The notes: generated by a model not told the origin, from the sequence alone. Positions 41,234-52,190 are shown, numbered from the stretch's first letter. The stretch: DNA of 64,000 nt from Choristoneura fumiferana (GCF_025370935.1 NC_133494.1:3142919-3206918); one strand, 5' to 3'. A program made the numbers and translations.

Positions 41234-41598
41234 GAAAATACAAACTGATATATAGATGCATAGAAAAATCAGAAAAATAAGAACAGCGCTGGGAATCGCA
41301 CCCAGGTCCTCGGCATTCCGTGTCACGTGCTATACCACTACACCACCACTGGACAGTGATACAGACACGAATTTCTCCTATGCACCACATATCTCAGCTT
41401 GTTTGTTTTGTTTGTGTTGTTAGAAAACAAACAAGCTGAGATATGTGGTGCATAAGAGAAATTCGTGTCTGTATCACTCTCCAGTGGTGGTGTAGTGGTA
41501 TAACACGTGGCACGGAATGCCGAAGACCTGGGTTCGATTCCCAGCGCTGTCTAATTTTTCTAGTTTTTCTATGCATCTATATTTCAGTTTGTATTTTC
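41234..41598. mobile_element. 365-bp inverted repeat with tRNA-like arms
   Basis: Left arm 41234-41409 and right arm 41424-41598 are near-identical inverts around a 14-bp loop. Each arm carries a tRNA-like block; on the right GGTGGTGTAGTGGTATAACA (A-box region) and CTGGGTTCGATTCCCAGCG (T-arm and B box). Looks like a head-to-head SINE pair or a foldback captured from a tRNA-like SINE. Confidence 0.8.
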
Positions 41599-41656
41599 GA
41601 TATGGGTCTTACGGGATGACCGTAAAAGTAACGAAAAATTTGGAATTAAAATAAAG

Positions 41657-42491
41657 GGATTATACGATGGACAACACAAACGCGATTCTTCCTATTCGTG
41701 ATTCCCATACAATATGGATTCCACACAACTGCAGTTTACTCCATTCGTAATTCTACACAGTCTATATTTTGACACAATCGGAATTCTTCCTATTCGCTAT
41801 TCTACACAAAATGAGTTTATCGCAACTGCAGTTTACTCCATTCGTGATTCTACACAGTCGATATTTTACCGCACTCGGGATTCTCCCTATTCGTAATTCG
41901 GTACCGTATGGGTTCAACGCAACCGTAGTTTACTCCACTCGTAATTAGACACAGCTATTTTCAAACAATGATAGCATTTTATTCTGTACAATATTATTTC
42001 AATTTACTTTATTAGAAAAAGAGTTCCGCTAATATTACCTATAAGTTATAAATCATTATGTAATATTTCGATGAATAGATTGAGCACTTACCATTTTAAG
42101 TATCTAGACATGCAAACTTATTGGTTGAAGCACTTAGATAAGATTATTAGAAACTATTTTGAATTTTATATGACAGAAGATGTCTTACGTCTTCTTACTA
42201 TTAAGAATCACATGAGTAAACTACGGTTGCGTTGAACCCATACGGTACCGAATTACGAATAGGAGAATCCCGAGTGCGGTAAAATATCGACTGTGTAGAA
42301 TCACGAATGGAGTAAACTGCAGTTGCGATAAACTCATTTGTGTAGAATAGCGAATAGGAAGAATTCCGATTGTGTCAAAAATATAGACTGTGTAGAATTA
42401 CGAATGGAGTAAACTGCAGTTGTGTGGAATCCATATTGTATGGGAATCACGAATAGGAAGAATCGCGTTTGTGTTGTCCATCGTATAATCC
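41657..42491. mobile_element. Foldback element with tandem units in its arms
   Basis: Arms 41657-41934 and 42215-42491 are inverted copies about 277 bp long with very few differences, separated by 280 bp of AT-rich spacer. Each arm holds nearly three units of a 98-bp tandem repeat (unit anchor ATTC-TCCTATTCG at 41685, 41783 and 41880). Outer ends GGATTATACGATGGAC. Flanks AAATAAAG and AAATAAAA may be a target duplication. Structure recalls Foldback/Galileo-type elements; non-coding. Confidence 0.85.
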
Positions 42492-42530
42492 AAATAAAAC
42501 ATACAAAAAGATTCCAAAAAACCAATCTTT

Positions 42531-42633
42531 AGGTAAATGTGATGCCATATCTCTGTTAATTCGGAAGACAAACAGAGACGGCATCACAGATATCATCTGT
42601 CACATACAATTTGTCAATGAGTGGTACTGGCCC
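42531..42633. mobile_element. Family D-like MITE, diverged
   Basis: GTAAATGTGATGCCATATCT and AGACGGCATCACAGATATCA retain the D core, but the GGGGCTG ends are gone. Confidence 0.5.
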
Positions 42634-42664
42634 TAAATCAGGTTTAGGAAAATAGGTTACGGGT

Positions 42665-42836
42665 ATAGAGGTGCAACCGTCTGAATGCGCTACATCAAAG
42701 TTTATGCGGATGTTAGATGTGATCACAAAGCTACAATCTGGCCAATCAAACCTCGGATGAATGGGCATTTACTAGTCAACCGTGCTCTACATGAGACCAT
42801 TAGAGACCGTTATTGTGGTCAAACGGAAACCTAATA
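42665..42836 (+). pseudogene. R1-like LINE C-terminus relic
   Basis: CTACAATCTGG encodes YNL, then MNGHLLVNRALHETIRDRY in a shifted frame, and GTGGTCAAACGG follows. Parallels 34214-34400. Confidence 0.55.
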
Positions 42837-42842
42837 ATAATT

Positions 42843-43150
42843 CATCATCATCATCATCCCAGCCTATATACGTCCCACTGCTGGGCGCAGGCCTCCTCTG
42901 AACAAGAGGGCTTGGGCCATAGTTCCCACGCGGGCCCAGTGCGGATTGGGAACTTCACACGCACCATTGAATTGCTTCAAAGGTTTGTGCAGGTTTCCTC
43001 ACGATGTTTTTCCTTGACCGCAAAGCTCGTGGTAAATTTCAAATGTAATTCCGCACATGAATTTCGAAAAACTCAGAGGTGCGAGCAGGGGTTTGAACCC
43101 ACGACCCTCTGCTTGAGAGGCGATAGGTCAAACCACTAGGCCACCACGGC
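42843..43150 (-). mobile_element. SINE-B, complete
   Basis: (CAT)n tail, full body, B-box complement GGTTTGAACCCACGACCCTC and A-box complement AAACCACTAGGCCACCACGG. TAATAATAATT flanks both sides. Best-preserved SINE-B head in the window. Confidence 0.85.
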
Positions 43151-43185
43151 TATCTATATAATAATAATTATGCATTGAAAAAACT

Positions 43186-43318
43186 TGACGAGTTATGAGA
43201 GTTGCGGGAAACCGGTGGATGCAAGTGGCGAGTTGTCGTTCATTGTGGCGTTCTAAGGGGGAGGCCTTTGTTCAGCAGTGGACGTCTTCCGGCTGATGAT
43301 GATAATGATGATGATGAT
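43186..43318 (+). pseudogene. RTE-type LINE C-terminus, open frame
   Basis: RVAGNRWMQVASCRSLWRSK then GEAFVQQWTSSG-stop, followed by GATGATGATAATGATG tail. Serves as the empty-site reference for the insertions at 4226 and 61236. Confidence 0.75.
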
Positions 43319-43353
43319 TGAAAAAACTTAATAGATCGACAGAATTTATACGA

Positions 43354-43490
43354 GTACAGTCACCAGCACCAATATCTGACACAACAAGCGTGCATAAATA
43401 TCTGATACGACTCTATTTGTAGCGCCGGAAGGACGTGTCAGATATTTTTGCACGCTCCGCTGTGGCAGATATTAATGCTGGTGACTGTAC
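43354..43490. mobile_element. Palindromic MITE with GTACAGTCACCAGCA ends
   Basis: GTACAGTCACCAGCACCAAT and ATTAATGCTGGTGACTGTAC are inverted; AGCGTGCATAAATATCTGA pairs with TCAGATATTTTTGCACGCT. 137 bp, almost fully paired. Confidence 0.85.
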
Positions 43491-43611
43491 ATGTCGTCGC
43501 TCATATCATTAAACGTTGTCATTTTATGATATTACCAGCTAATATCCAAGCCATATTGTTCAAGACTGCCTAAGTGTAATTTCGCCATATCGATTAAGTA
43601 GATTTCTTTTA

Positions 43612-43955
43612 TATATATAAAAGGGGGCAAACGAGCATGCGTGTCACCTGATGGGAAGCAATCCCCGCCGCCCATGGACACCTGTCAACACGAGGGGTGT
43701 CACAGGTGCGTTGCCGGCTCTTTGAGAGACTGACAGGCTCGTTTTTTAACCCCCGACGCAAATAGAGGGGTGTTATTAAAGACCCTTAATTGTACCCCTC
43801 CTGAAACACCGTCTCAGGAAGTTGGTTCCATACTTTAGTCGTGCTAGAGTGAGAGAGTGCTAGATTGCCAATAATCAAGGTGGTGAGGATGAAATACTGA
43901 CGCCTGCGCGAAGTACGGTAGTGAAACCTGGCTGCAGGCAACACTCCGAAAACCT
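43612..43955 (-). repeat. CR1/Zenon-like LINE 3' region
   Basis: GGGGGCAAACGAGCATGCG, CACCTGATGGGAAGCAATCC, GACACCTGTCAACACGAGGG, then CCGTCTCAGGAAGTTGGTTC and GACGCCTGCGCGAAGTACGG. The last blocks are typical of the end of the polymerase reading frame in reverse. Interrupted at 43741-43780. Confidence 0.65.
43741..43780. repeat. Fragment of TTTTTAACCCCCGACGC repeat nested in LINE
   Basis: GTTTTTTAACCCCCGACGCA and AATAGAGGGGTGTTATTAA match the start of 12766-12985 and break the LINE 3' region. Confidence 0.6.
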
Positions 43956-44591
43956 CAAATTCGTGGCGATATTTGGTTCAAAATTAAGTCAAGTTTTTGA
44001 CACCATACATACACTGAAGACTAAACATATAGATATGTATTTCTCATTTTTGTGCACAGTCACTTCCATAGATGTCAGCATCGTGCGTGTAAACTATTTT
44101 TAAATATATCATTTTAATGCGAAAACATTAAGAAGTAAAAGTTCACGCCCTCGAGTCGTTTTATCGACGCAAATGAACTTTCAAGAGCATTACCAAATAT
44201 ATCTTTCAAGTCGTTGAATCTTTTATTAGACTATTGAAAATCCAATTTGATTCCATTAACGACGTCAATTTCGTCCGTCGAGGCCCTCCCGTGATCGCAG
44301 ATGAATGTAGACGGTATCAGTTTGAAATATGATCTAAATAATAACAATTTACATTGTTCACCAATGATAGATGGAAAATGGCAGAATGAGATATTTGGAA
44401 ATAAGGTATTTAAGTATAAAACAATAATTTCAAGATGACGTAAGCAATATACGCGCAGTGTAGGGTCGTTTTGGATGGTACCTAACTAACGGAGACAGAC
44501 AGACATTCAGCATTAAAGGTGACAGGGAGACAGGGTGTGCCTTTAGCATTAATTAGAGAATTTTAAACATTACAGCATTTACCTTATGTAC
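43956..44591. other. No gene seen
   Basis: Unrecognised sequence, no sibling. Confidence 0.5.
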
Positions 44592-44721
44592 GTTAACGTA
44601 CGAGTGCTCGTCGCTGTCCCAATAGTTGGCATCTTTAATCTTATGTCATTAGCAATAGAGATGACAGTAGGGTGTCGGCTATTGGAAATTAGGGTGTCGA
44701 GCACTCGTACGTTTACCTTAT
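44592..44721. mobile_element. MITE, family S, copy 1
   Basis: AACGTACGAGTGCTCG and CGAGCACTCGTACGTT ends, with CTGTCCCAATAGTTGGCATC and ATGACAGTAGGGTGTCG inside. Confidence 0.75.
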
Positions 44722-44809
44722 GTTTTTTGGTTTGAGTCGCCTCAAGGACCGTTGACACTAAGTATAGGTTCTTGATTTTATTTACTTGTTTGTTTTTAAT
44801 ATTAAAATT

Positions 44810-44931
44810 AAACGATCGTGTTCGACACGCTAATGCCAATATCCAAATCAAAATCCTGCTGTCGCTATTGCTAATGACACAAAAGATGGCAACTATTGGG
44901 ACAGTGACGATCACTCGTACGTTTACCTTAT
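44810..44931. mobile_element. MITE, family S, copy 2
   Basis: GTTCGACACGCTAATGCCAA at left and ACTATTGGGACAGTGACGAT, CACTCGTACGTTTACCTTA at right. Inverted relative to copy 1. Confidence 0.65.
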
Positions 44932-45797
44932 ATTTTATATGGGGTGCTACCTTATGTATGTTTATATATTTCGACTTTTACTAGGCTCAGCATTAGCAGT
45001 CACTTCAGAATTATAATACCTACCTATTGGATGGAACCTGTGGATGGAAGTACTTATATAATTTAAGGTCCACACAAATGTCTGAGTAAGACCCTTTTCG
45101 GGAACATTCGGCGAAAGTGTTGCGTATGGTCGGGTTATGAGTTTTATTTTCCGCGTTTGTGTTACGTAGGAATCTATTTCGTTCATATGCTTGTGAGATT
45201 ACGTGCTGAATAGGACGTTCTTTCGTATTTTTACAACGACTTGGTACTTGGTTCGGTTTAGGGTGTGTAGATTTCAAATAATATTATATACTTACTTTAA
45301 AGTTGTCATTTTCGCAGGAAGCATCAAAAATCTATGAAATAAAAAAACATTTAAAAAAACAAAAAGGAAAACAACCCAGTTAGAAAACGACGATGATTCT
45401 AGAAAACTAAGAGCGATGACGATCGCTTTTAGTTGTATGAAACTTTGTATATTCTACCCAATTGACAGTTTCAGAAAAAGTTTAAGAGTTTCTAACAAGG
45501 GTCTCGTGGAGGTAGATTAGGTACTTACATGGATCAAGTTTTACCCTTGACTTTGTCGAAATATGTATAAAATATCATCTTGAAAGTGTATCTTTTATTA
45601 ATAATAATAATTGATTTATTACAAGAACAACATAAGTCCAAATTAAATACATACAATTCTAAGTCAATAAGCAAAATGATATATTAATGCCACAAATTAA
45701 TTAATTGATTAAATGTAGACTAGTGGTAGGTACAATAGAAAGTGGATACTGAGATAGAATACAATGTACCAGTTCCCTTAGACAGTGTCCTCTTCAA
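44932..45797. other. No gene seen
   Basis: (AAT)n at 45600-45612. Unrecognised. Confidence 0.5.
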
Positions 45798-45932
45798 TAA
45801 GGTAAAAGTCAGAATGCTCGACACGTTAATATGCCCAATAGATGACACCCTGCTGTCAGCAGTATTGCTAGTGACATAAAATTAAAGATGCCAACCATTG
45901 GGACAGAGACGAGCTCTGGTACATTTACCTTA
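45798..45932. mobile_element. MITE, family S, copy 3
   Basis: AAGGTAAAAGTCAGAATGCT to TGGTACATTTACCTT; GATGACACCCTGCTGTCAGC and GATGCCAACCATTGGGACAG inside. Confidence 0.75.
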
Positions 45933-46919
45933 AAGGTCGACTCATTATAATCGTATTAAAAACAGTGCTCACCTTAGTGATAACTTTTTCGTAATTCCAT
46001 GATTAGCTCGAGCTTCACCTCGCGATTCAGCCTGACGTCAGTTATGACATAGGCGATGTTAACAAGGATATCGTCTGAGCTATTAACCTTACTTAATTCA
46101 AGGTTTTAATTACTTTGGGATTATTTAATTTGCAGGGATGTGAAGTCGGTTTGGCTTAATCTTTCGAGGGACCTTGGAGGCCTGAAACTTGTCGGCTTCG
46201 TGGCTTACTGCCAAGTGATTATGTGAGTTAGCTCATACTTTGATAGTTACATTAAATTCTATCTCGCCATTACTCCATGGTTTCTGAAATGCTTTCGCTA
46301 TTCATTATGATTTTGTTAGTTTGGACTTGTTTGTTGTTTTACTAGTTAGTAGATTTTAGAATGCCGTGTTAGTATGTACTTAATTGTGTTGATCGAATTT
46401 TGAAGTTGAATTTAACACAGTCACCAAATTTGGCACGAAGCTGATTCAATAGATTATTAAAGTACCAATCTAAAACCAAAAATAATGCTCTTTCGAAGAT
46501 AATTTTGTTACTTAAAATGTCAATAAATATGAGTATAAAAATACTTTATTTCACAAAGCGATATAACAATAGAACATAGATTCACATACTTATTTTTTTT
46601 TTACTACAACAGCTATCAACATCAAACTTTGCCATGCACCTATTTTTTAATAACTTAATTCCTATTTACCTTCGAAAAGTACAAAAAATTACCAATTTTT
46701 AATTGATACTCATAGGTCCAGTAAATAAATTTGAAAATAAAAAATACTGTCACATCCAAAACTCTGTTTATTGTATATAGATACTTAATTTTATTACTTA
46801 TAAAAATTAAAATTGGTTTAGTTTCGGAAAAGGATATCGGAACTATGAAATGATGTTTCCATTAGTTTTTTGTATCTTTCTTTATCACAGCACAGTTTGC
46901 AGTTGTCCCTTTGAATCAG
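45933..46919. other. No gene seen
   Basis: Unrecognised AT-rich sequence. Confidence 0.5.
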
Positions 46920-47040
46920 CATAAGAGGGCATGCCGTAGTTCCCACGCGGGCTTATTGCGGATTGGGAATTTCCCACACACCATTGAATGTCCTCGCAGA
47001 TCAGTGCCGGTTTTCTCACAATATTTTCCTTCAATGGAAA
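46920..47040 (-). mobile_element. SINE-B 3' half
   Basis: AGAGGGCATGCCGTAGTTCC, GCGGATTGGGAATTTCCCAC and TATTTTCCTTCAATGG: SINE-B body in reverse, broken at the TTTTCCTTCA block. See 47500-47614 for the other half. Confidence 0.65.
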
Positions 47041-47499
47041 GAAAAAAAAAGAAATGAGCCAACAACAACAACAACGGCAATATTTTATACAAATATCTCA
47101 CTAACCGTATTTCCTCTGAAAGTCTTAGGGAGACAGAGTATATTATAGACAGATAGGTGCTTTAGCAGTAGCGAACGCAGTAAGAGAATTAAACTACGAC
47201 TCAAGATTCCACACTACTTAATCCTTTTAAATTGGATCCATTTCTAAGCCTCGGACACCATAAAACTTAGAAATCTAAATTAAAAACTAAGACAGCGCAC
47301 TTGTAGATAGGAAAGTCTACAATTAGGTAACTCAAAAACTACAGACATTGAAATACTTCCAGGGAATACTCTTCAGGGTCGCAAGTTACAGGTTCAGCCT
47401 AGTTCGGGGTCCGCACACGCATAACTATACAGTAAACTTTTGAAATATTAAGGATATATTTTTTGATATTTGTATTTTTTTGTACATCCCAAGTATATG
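47041..47499. other. Unassigned segment between two SINE-B halves
   Basis: About 460 bp with poly-A and (CAA)n near its left border (47040-47075). It may be an insertion into one SINE-B copy. No coding signature. Confidence 0.35.
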
Positions 47500-47614
47500 T
47501 AGGTGTTTTCCTTCACAGTAAAGCTCCGTCGTACAAGAATTTTAAATAACTCAGAGGTTTGAACCTGCGATCCTCAGCTTGCAAGGCCATAGTTCAAACC
47601 ACTATAACACGGCT
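47500..47614 (-). mobile_element. SINE-B 5' half with tRNA-like head
   Basis: TTTTCCTTCACAGTAAAGCT, AACTCAGAGGTTTGAACCTG and AGTTCAAACCACTATAACAC cover the SINE-B head in reverse. Confidence 0.6.
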
Positions 47615-48379
47615 TAAACTAGATATATTTGCATCTAATCTGACACCTGAGCGGCCCACGTAGCCATAGCTCCTTGATAATGGGTAGCAGTAGCCATTAA
47701 TAACATTACTTGTCATCTTCCGGGTAACAACCACAAGTAATGATGTTGTGTCGAGCGCAGGTGGGTATCAGGTTAATGTACGGCTTTGCAACTAAAAGCA
47801 CAGACCTATGGTACACCAATGGCGTGGAACGAAAACTTTCTTTAGATACCTAACTGGAATGACAATGAGAGAAGAAAGTAACAAAAAACTATCCTAGAAC
47901 TAAATCGCACTTATATCGCAGAAACTGAATATTTAATAAGCTAGTATACATAGTCGAATTGCCACGGAGTAAATTTAGGTCTTAATTATCAAAGGCTTAA
48001 GAATGAAGCATTTTATTCAACTAAAGAATACTTTAAAGAAATAATAACATAGAAGTTATCACACTGTTACACAGAAATTATCTGTAATAATGAATTTTAA
48101 TTTTACTATTTATTTTAGTTAAAATGATAATTGACTTATAGTAGATATATTATTATTGTGTGTGCGAATAAACTATATCTACTCTATATCCGGCACATAA
48201 TTAGAACAGGGAATGTACCTTAATACGGAGAAAAATATACCAGTCTGCGGCCAATACCTAGAACAACTGAATTTTCAATCCAATAGCTAAAATGCAAACG
48301 AACGAACCGCCAGCATGCGTACTGTAGAATGTATTGCAGTATCGTAGAGCAATGCCTGGCAATTAGTGCTACCAATCTA
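47615..48379. other. No gene seen
   Basis: Unrecognised sequence. Confidence 0.5.
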
Positions 48380-48455
48380 TAAGGTAAACGCACGAGTGCT
48401 CATCTGGATGTCATCTATTGAGCATTAGATTAGCGTGCCGAGCATTCGGACATTA
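48380..48455. repeat. MITE family S fragment
   Basis: AAGGTAAACGCACGAGTGCT and GTGCCGAGCATTCGGACATT: both ends with the middle deleted. Confidence 0.6.
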
Positions 48456-48945
48456 ATATTAGATCATTTCTCAATTGACATTTTTATTTACAACAATCCA
48501 CCCATACTATCTAAACTAGATACCTAAGTTTAAACAGTTACAGCTACATACAATAGATTTTTGTTCTATTTTTAATTTTAATATTTTATTACTTGGACTT
48601 GGATGCATTACTTAGGATGATGATAAAAGCTTTTAGTTAAATGAGTATGAGTAAAATTTTAATGTTAACGCTTTCATCTCTTTCTTACCTTGCTACGAAA
48701 ACTTCGAATCCTACTATTCGCCATATTTACCTAAAATATTTTAAGTAGTTGTTGACATTCAGCAAATCTCTACACACTGCAGTGACATAAGCGATACGGC
48801 GAACATACAAACATTATTTAAGCGGCTTTGCAGTGCGATAAGTATGTCAAATATTTGTTGAGAAGGAATTTGCCGGTGTGCTTAGTTTAGTGTTTATTAT
48901 GCGACGCTGGTAAACATAGCATTCTATATCGTACGAGGACGCATT
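48456..48945. other. No gene seen
   Basis: Unrecognised. Confidence 0.5.
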
Positions 48946-49220
48946 AGTGTTTTCGACGAAAATTTTACAAATTGTTCTAAGTAGTACTAAGGTAAACGTT
49001 GTGTGGTGGTCGCTGTCCCAGTAGTTGTCAATAAATAGTGTTTTAGTTGATAATTTTACAAATCGAACTAAGTAATACTAAGGTAAACGTTCGTGTGGTG
49101 GTCGCTGTCCCAGTAGTTGTCAATAAATAGTGTTTTTGACGACAATTTTACAAATCGAACTAAGTAGTACTAAGGTAAACGTTCGTGTGGTGGTCGCTGT
49201 CCTAGTAGTTGTCAATAAAA
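48946..49220. repeat. Three-copy tandem repeat, 91-92 bp unit
   Basis: Units 48946-49036, 49037-49128 and 49129-49220. Each contains TACTAAGGTAAACGTT and GTGGTGGTCGCTGTCC, with AGTAGTTGTCAATAAA at the end. The inner half resembles the end of MITE S (AAGGTAAACG, CTGTCCCAATAGTTG). Confidence 0.9.
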
Positions 49221-49489
49221 AAAACATTTTTAACAGGTAGGATCTACAAGTATTTTTGCTGTTAAATTTTTACCTAAACAGCAAAAACTCATTCAATTAG
49301 TTACTAAATATAATACGTGGTTGGTATTTACAGTAAACCATTGAATTTTAACTTTAAATGTCATATTATTTTTCTACCCTTGACATTTAGGATTTAAGAC
49401 TTACATCCCATTACCATAACCATTAAAACTGTTAAATTTAACATTTTTAACCTTTCACTTCATTCACTTTTACCCCAAGTGCTCGTAAT

Positions 49490-49994
49490 TAGGGTTGTAA
49501 CGGAACTTCGCCTCCGCCGCCGTTACTGCGGAAGTTCTGCAAGAAATCGTATCTTCGCCTCCGCCTCCGCAATTTTTTTTGCGGAGTTATAACGGAGGTT
49601 TATTTCTCATTTTTTCATTATCTTGGCGCGCAGCGGGAACGTGGTCGGGGTGGGGGCGGGCGTATGTCAAATAACACACGACAGGAATCAACCTGTCTCG
49701 TTGCTTGGACGTACGAAATTGTAATGAATATGTTTGATTGAACGGCGATTTTTTAAGTGATTCTGTACAAAGTTTTGTTTATTTAAATCACATGCACGAT
49801 GACGCCGAATACAGTGAGATTTGGCAGTTTTTTTAGAAATTTTAGAGATTTTTGAGTTCGATAAACTACTATTTTTTCCACGTCCGCTTTCACCTCCGCA
49901 TCCGCCTCCGTTAACCTCCGCATCCGCGGAGGCGAAGCTCATCGCCTCCGCATCCGCCTCCGCCTCCGCTAAGAAGGCCACCGTTACAACCCTA
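49490..49994. mobile_element. hAT-type non-autonomous element 3
   Basis: CTCGTAAT is duplicated exactly (49482-49489 and 49995-50002). Ends TAGGGTTGTAACGG and CCGTTACAACCCTA are inverted. Arrays of GCCTCCGC-type words lie near both ends (about 49509-49570 and 49885-49975). A 97-codon minus frame reads through these as Glu-Ala-rich low complexity and is not a gene. Confidence 0.9.
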
Positions 49995-50002
49995 CTCGTA
50001 AT

Positions 50003-50641
50003 GCAATCTTAGCTATAATTACTGTTACAACATAACCTTTAACGTTTCCCACGTCGATTACAATTAACTTGAATTCCACCGACTAAGGTATTAATGCTAA
50101 CGCCGAAATTAGGGGTCAGAGAAAGTCTATTCTAGGCTACGTAGGTAACTAAACGATACATGGTGCACACAAAGGTTATTAGTCAAAAGAAAATAAGGGC
50201 CACAGAAATTTTATCGATGTCTGAATACATTTAATGAAATGAAAAGTAGGTACTTTTAATGTGTTGTTTATGTTTAATAAAACCATTTTTAGACAAGGAA
50301 TTTTATAGAGAATTATATTAATTTTATTTTCGTTTTACCAATTAAACTCACATAGCTCCAATTTTCCTTTGGGTAGTATAAATTATAAAGGTAGCGAGTA
50401 GTTCTTAACAACTTACTGAAGTCCTTACTAACTTTACCCGCGGTTCCACACGGGTAAACCATTACTTCCAATTCTGTATTTTCTTCTAGAATCTACCTGT
50501 CGCTCGCTACTCTTTCGCTTCTTTTCGCATTTGATTTATGTGTTAACATAGGTTTTAGTAGTTTATGGTGGTTGCATAAGTACCTTAAGAGATTGTAATC
50601 TTTATAATCTTCATAAATCCCTGTTTTTTTTTTTTTTTTCT
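50003..50641. other. No gene seen
   Basis: Poly-T at 50624-50638 just before a family C fragment. Otherwise unrecognised. Confidence 0.5.
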
Positions 50642-50770
50642 TAATTACTGCCAAGCTTCTTCTGCGCATTCCTCTTGGCAATGATGGTCTTTCCGAAAGC
50701 GCTGTTAGTTTAAAAAATGACGTATAAAAGTGCCCATCGTGGCCTATTTACTGAATAAATGATTTGAAAA
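50642..50770 (+). mobile_element. Family C LINE 3' end
   Basis: GCCAAGCTTCTTCTGCGCAT, TTGGCAATGATGGTCTTTCC, GAAAGCGCTG and CTGAATAAATGATTTGAAAA: the 3' end and tail. Confidence 0.7.
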
Positions 50771-51053
50771 TTTTAAATTATACCACAAATATTTTTAAAA
50801 CAATCAATTAATCGGTATATAGGTACATACTTTAAAATTGTGTCAAACTGTGTAAAATGGACCCCACTCAGCATAATGTTGAAGAATAAATTAATTTAAA
50901 TCAGTACTAACAACTACACACACATTAGATAGATAGATCTATAAAAAACTTTATTCACAAACATGCCATGACAATTTTACAAAAACAAACGATTCAAGTT
51001 GTTACATATAAATTAAGTTGTCACGGCACAGCCGCGAAAAGGCGCCGCCTCAG

Positions 51054-51176
51054 CAGGGCTACTACGAAACTCGAAACTCGAAGTTCGTGTCGTGCGGTCC
51101 CTCTCGCTCTCGTATTAAATAGTATTAGTGTCAGAGCGACCGCACGACACGAACTTCGAGTTTCGTAGTAGCCCTG
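51054..51176. mobile_element. Palindromic MITE, family K, copy 3
   Basis: CAGGGCTACTACGAAACTCG and CGAGTTTCGTAGTAGCCCTG; GAAGTTCGTGTCGTGCGG pairs with CCGCACGACACGAACTTC. 123 bp, the best conserved K copy. CAG occurs on both sides. Confidence 0.85.
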
Positions 51177-52059
51177 CAGCATGTGCTGCGACATTGCTGT
51201 CACAGCGCTGATATTCTGTCGGAACCAGGGTAAATGTCCTAGTGTTCGACATACTAATACTTACCTAAAAGACAGAATTAAAGATGTAATTTTTTATATC
51301 AAAAAACTTATTGCCACCAATCTAATACCTACCAAACAGTGATTCTTTATTGACAACCACAATGCAACGCCGTAAGCAGTACGGAAAACAAAGGTACATA
51401 AAGAAATAATATTTTTGGTAAGGAACAGGCGCGCGTTAGTAAAAAAAAACTCCGTGCAAAACTCACTCGCCAAAATACTAATAATGATAAGTTTTAACAT
51501 TTGAACCGACTTGCAACTTTTTGAATTTCACTGTACTTAGTCAAATACCTACTTACTCGTAATTTGATAATTTGACAGGAAGGCTAAGATAAGTAGACAA
51601 GTATCGCTAGTGACGATAATGTGGATTATGTCTTATTTTATTAGGTCAAGAATTACACTAACGATGTATGGCCTAAAAGCAGTCCTACCCATAATTCTTA
51701 ATAACCGATAACTCCACTGATACGCAGTGATAAGTAGGTATTTAATATTATTTGATCAAACCATAGTTTTCTAAACATTGCGTTTAGTCGCCGATAGTTA
51801 CGTAAACATTAAGTAAATCTCTTCTAATATGGTAGGAAGGTAGTATAAGCTATTTGAATTTTTAGTAGATAGGTAGAGGTATCTAGATCTTCAATGTTTT
51901 TTTTTTACAGAAAGAGCTAGGTACTAACGTCTTCTGTCAATCTCTTCTACTTTATTTTAAACAAAGTAAGTAATAATAAATTTTCATGACTCATGATGGC
52001 TCCATCTATAGACAGAGCCAAAAAACAAAAAAAGTTTCGATGTGTTAGCCTCAAACAAT
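51177..52059. other. No gene seen
   Basis: A possible MITE S scrap at 51232-51290 (GTAAATGTCCTAGTGTTCGA). Otherwise unrecognised. Confidence 0.4.
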
Positions 52060-52190
52060 ATGTGACACCAAATGACAAGTAATAACTATAACTAAACAAA
52101 GTTTGTAATGTGGGTACTAGGCAACGAATAAACATATATATAAACATCTGCCTACTAAATACGTTTTAGACATTCCAAAATATTCGTAAA
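52060..52190 (-). repeat. SINE-G 3' fragment
   Basis: GTGACACCAAATGACAAGTA, TGGGTACTAGGCAACGAATA and AACATATATATAAACATCTG follow SINE-G's 3' half. Confidence 0.45.

Noticed and set aside
41482..41548. Possible functional tRNA gene
   Set aside because: A- and B-box-like blocks exist, but the acceptor stem is not convincing and the sequence lies in a palindromic repeat arm.
43080..43150. Possible tRNA gene
   Set aside because: It is the head of SINE-B; the cloverleaf is incomplete and the unit recurs with the SINE body.
48946..49220. CRISPR-like array
   Set aside because: Units are contiguous 92-bp tandem repeats without spacers, and the genome is an insect's.
49688..49981. 97-codon minus frame rich in Glu and Ala
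   Set aside because: Produced by the GCCTCCGC word arrays of a non-autonomous hAT-type element; no domain.
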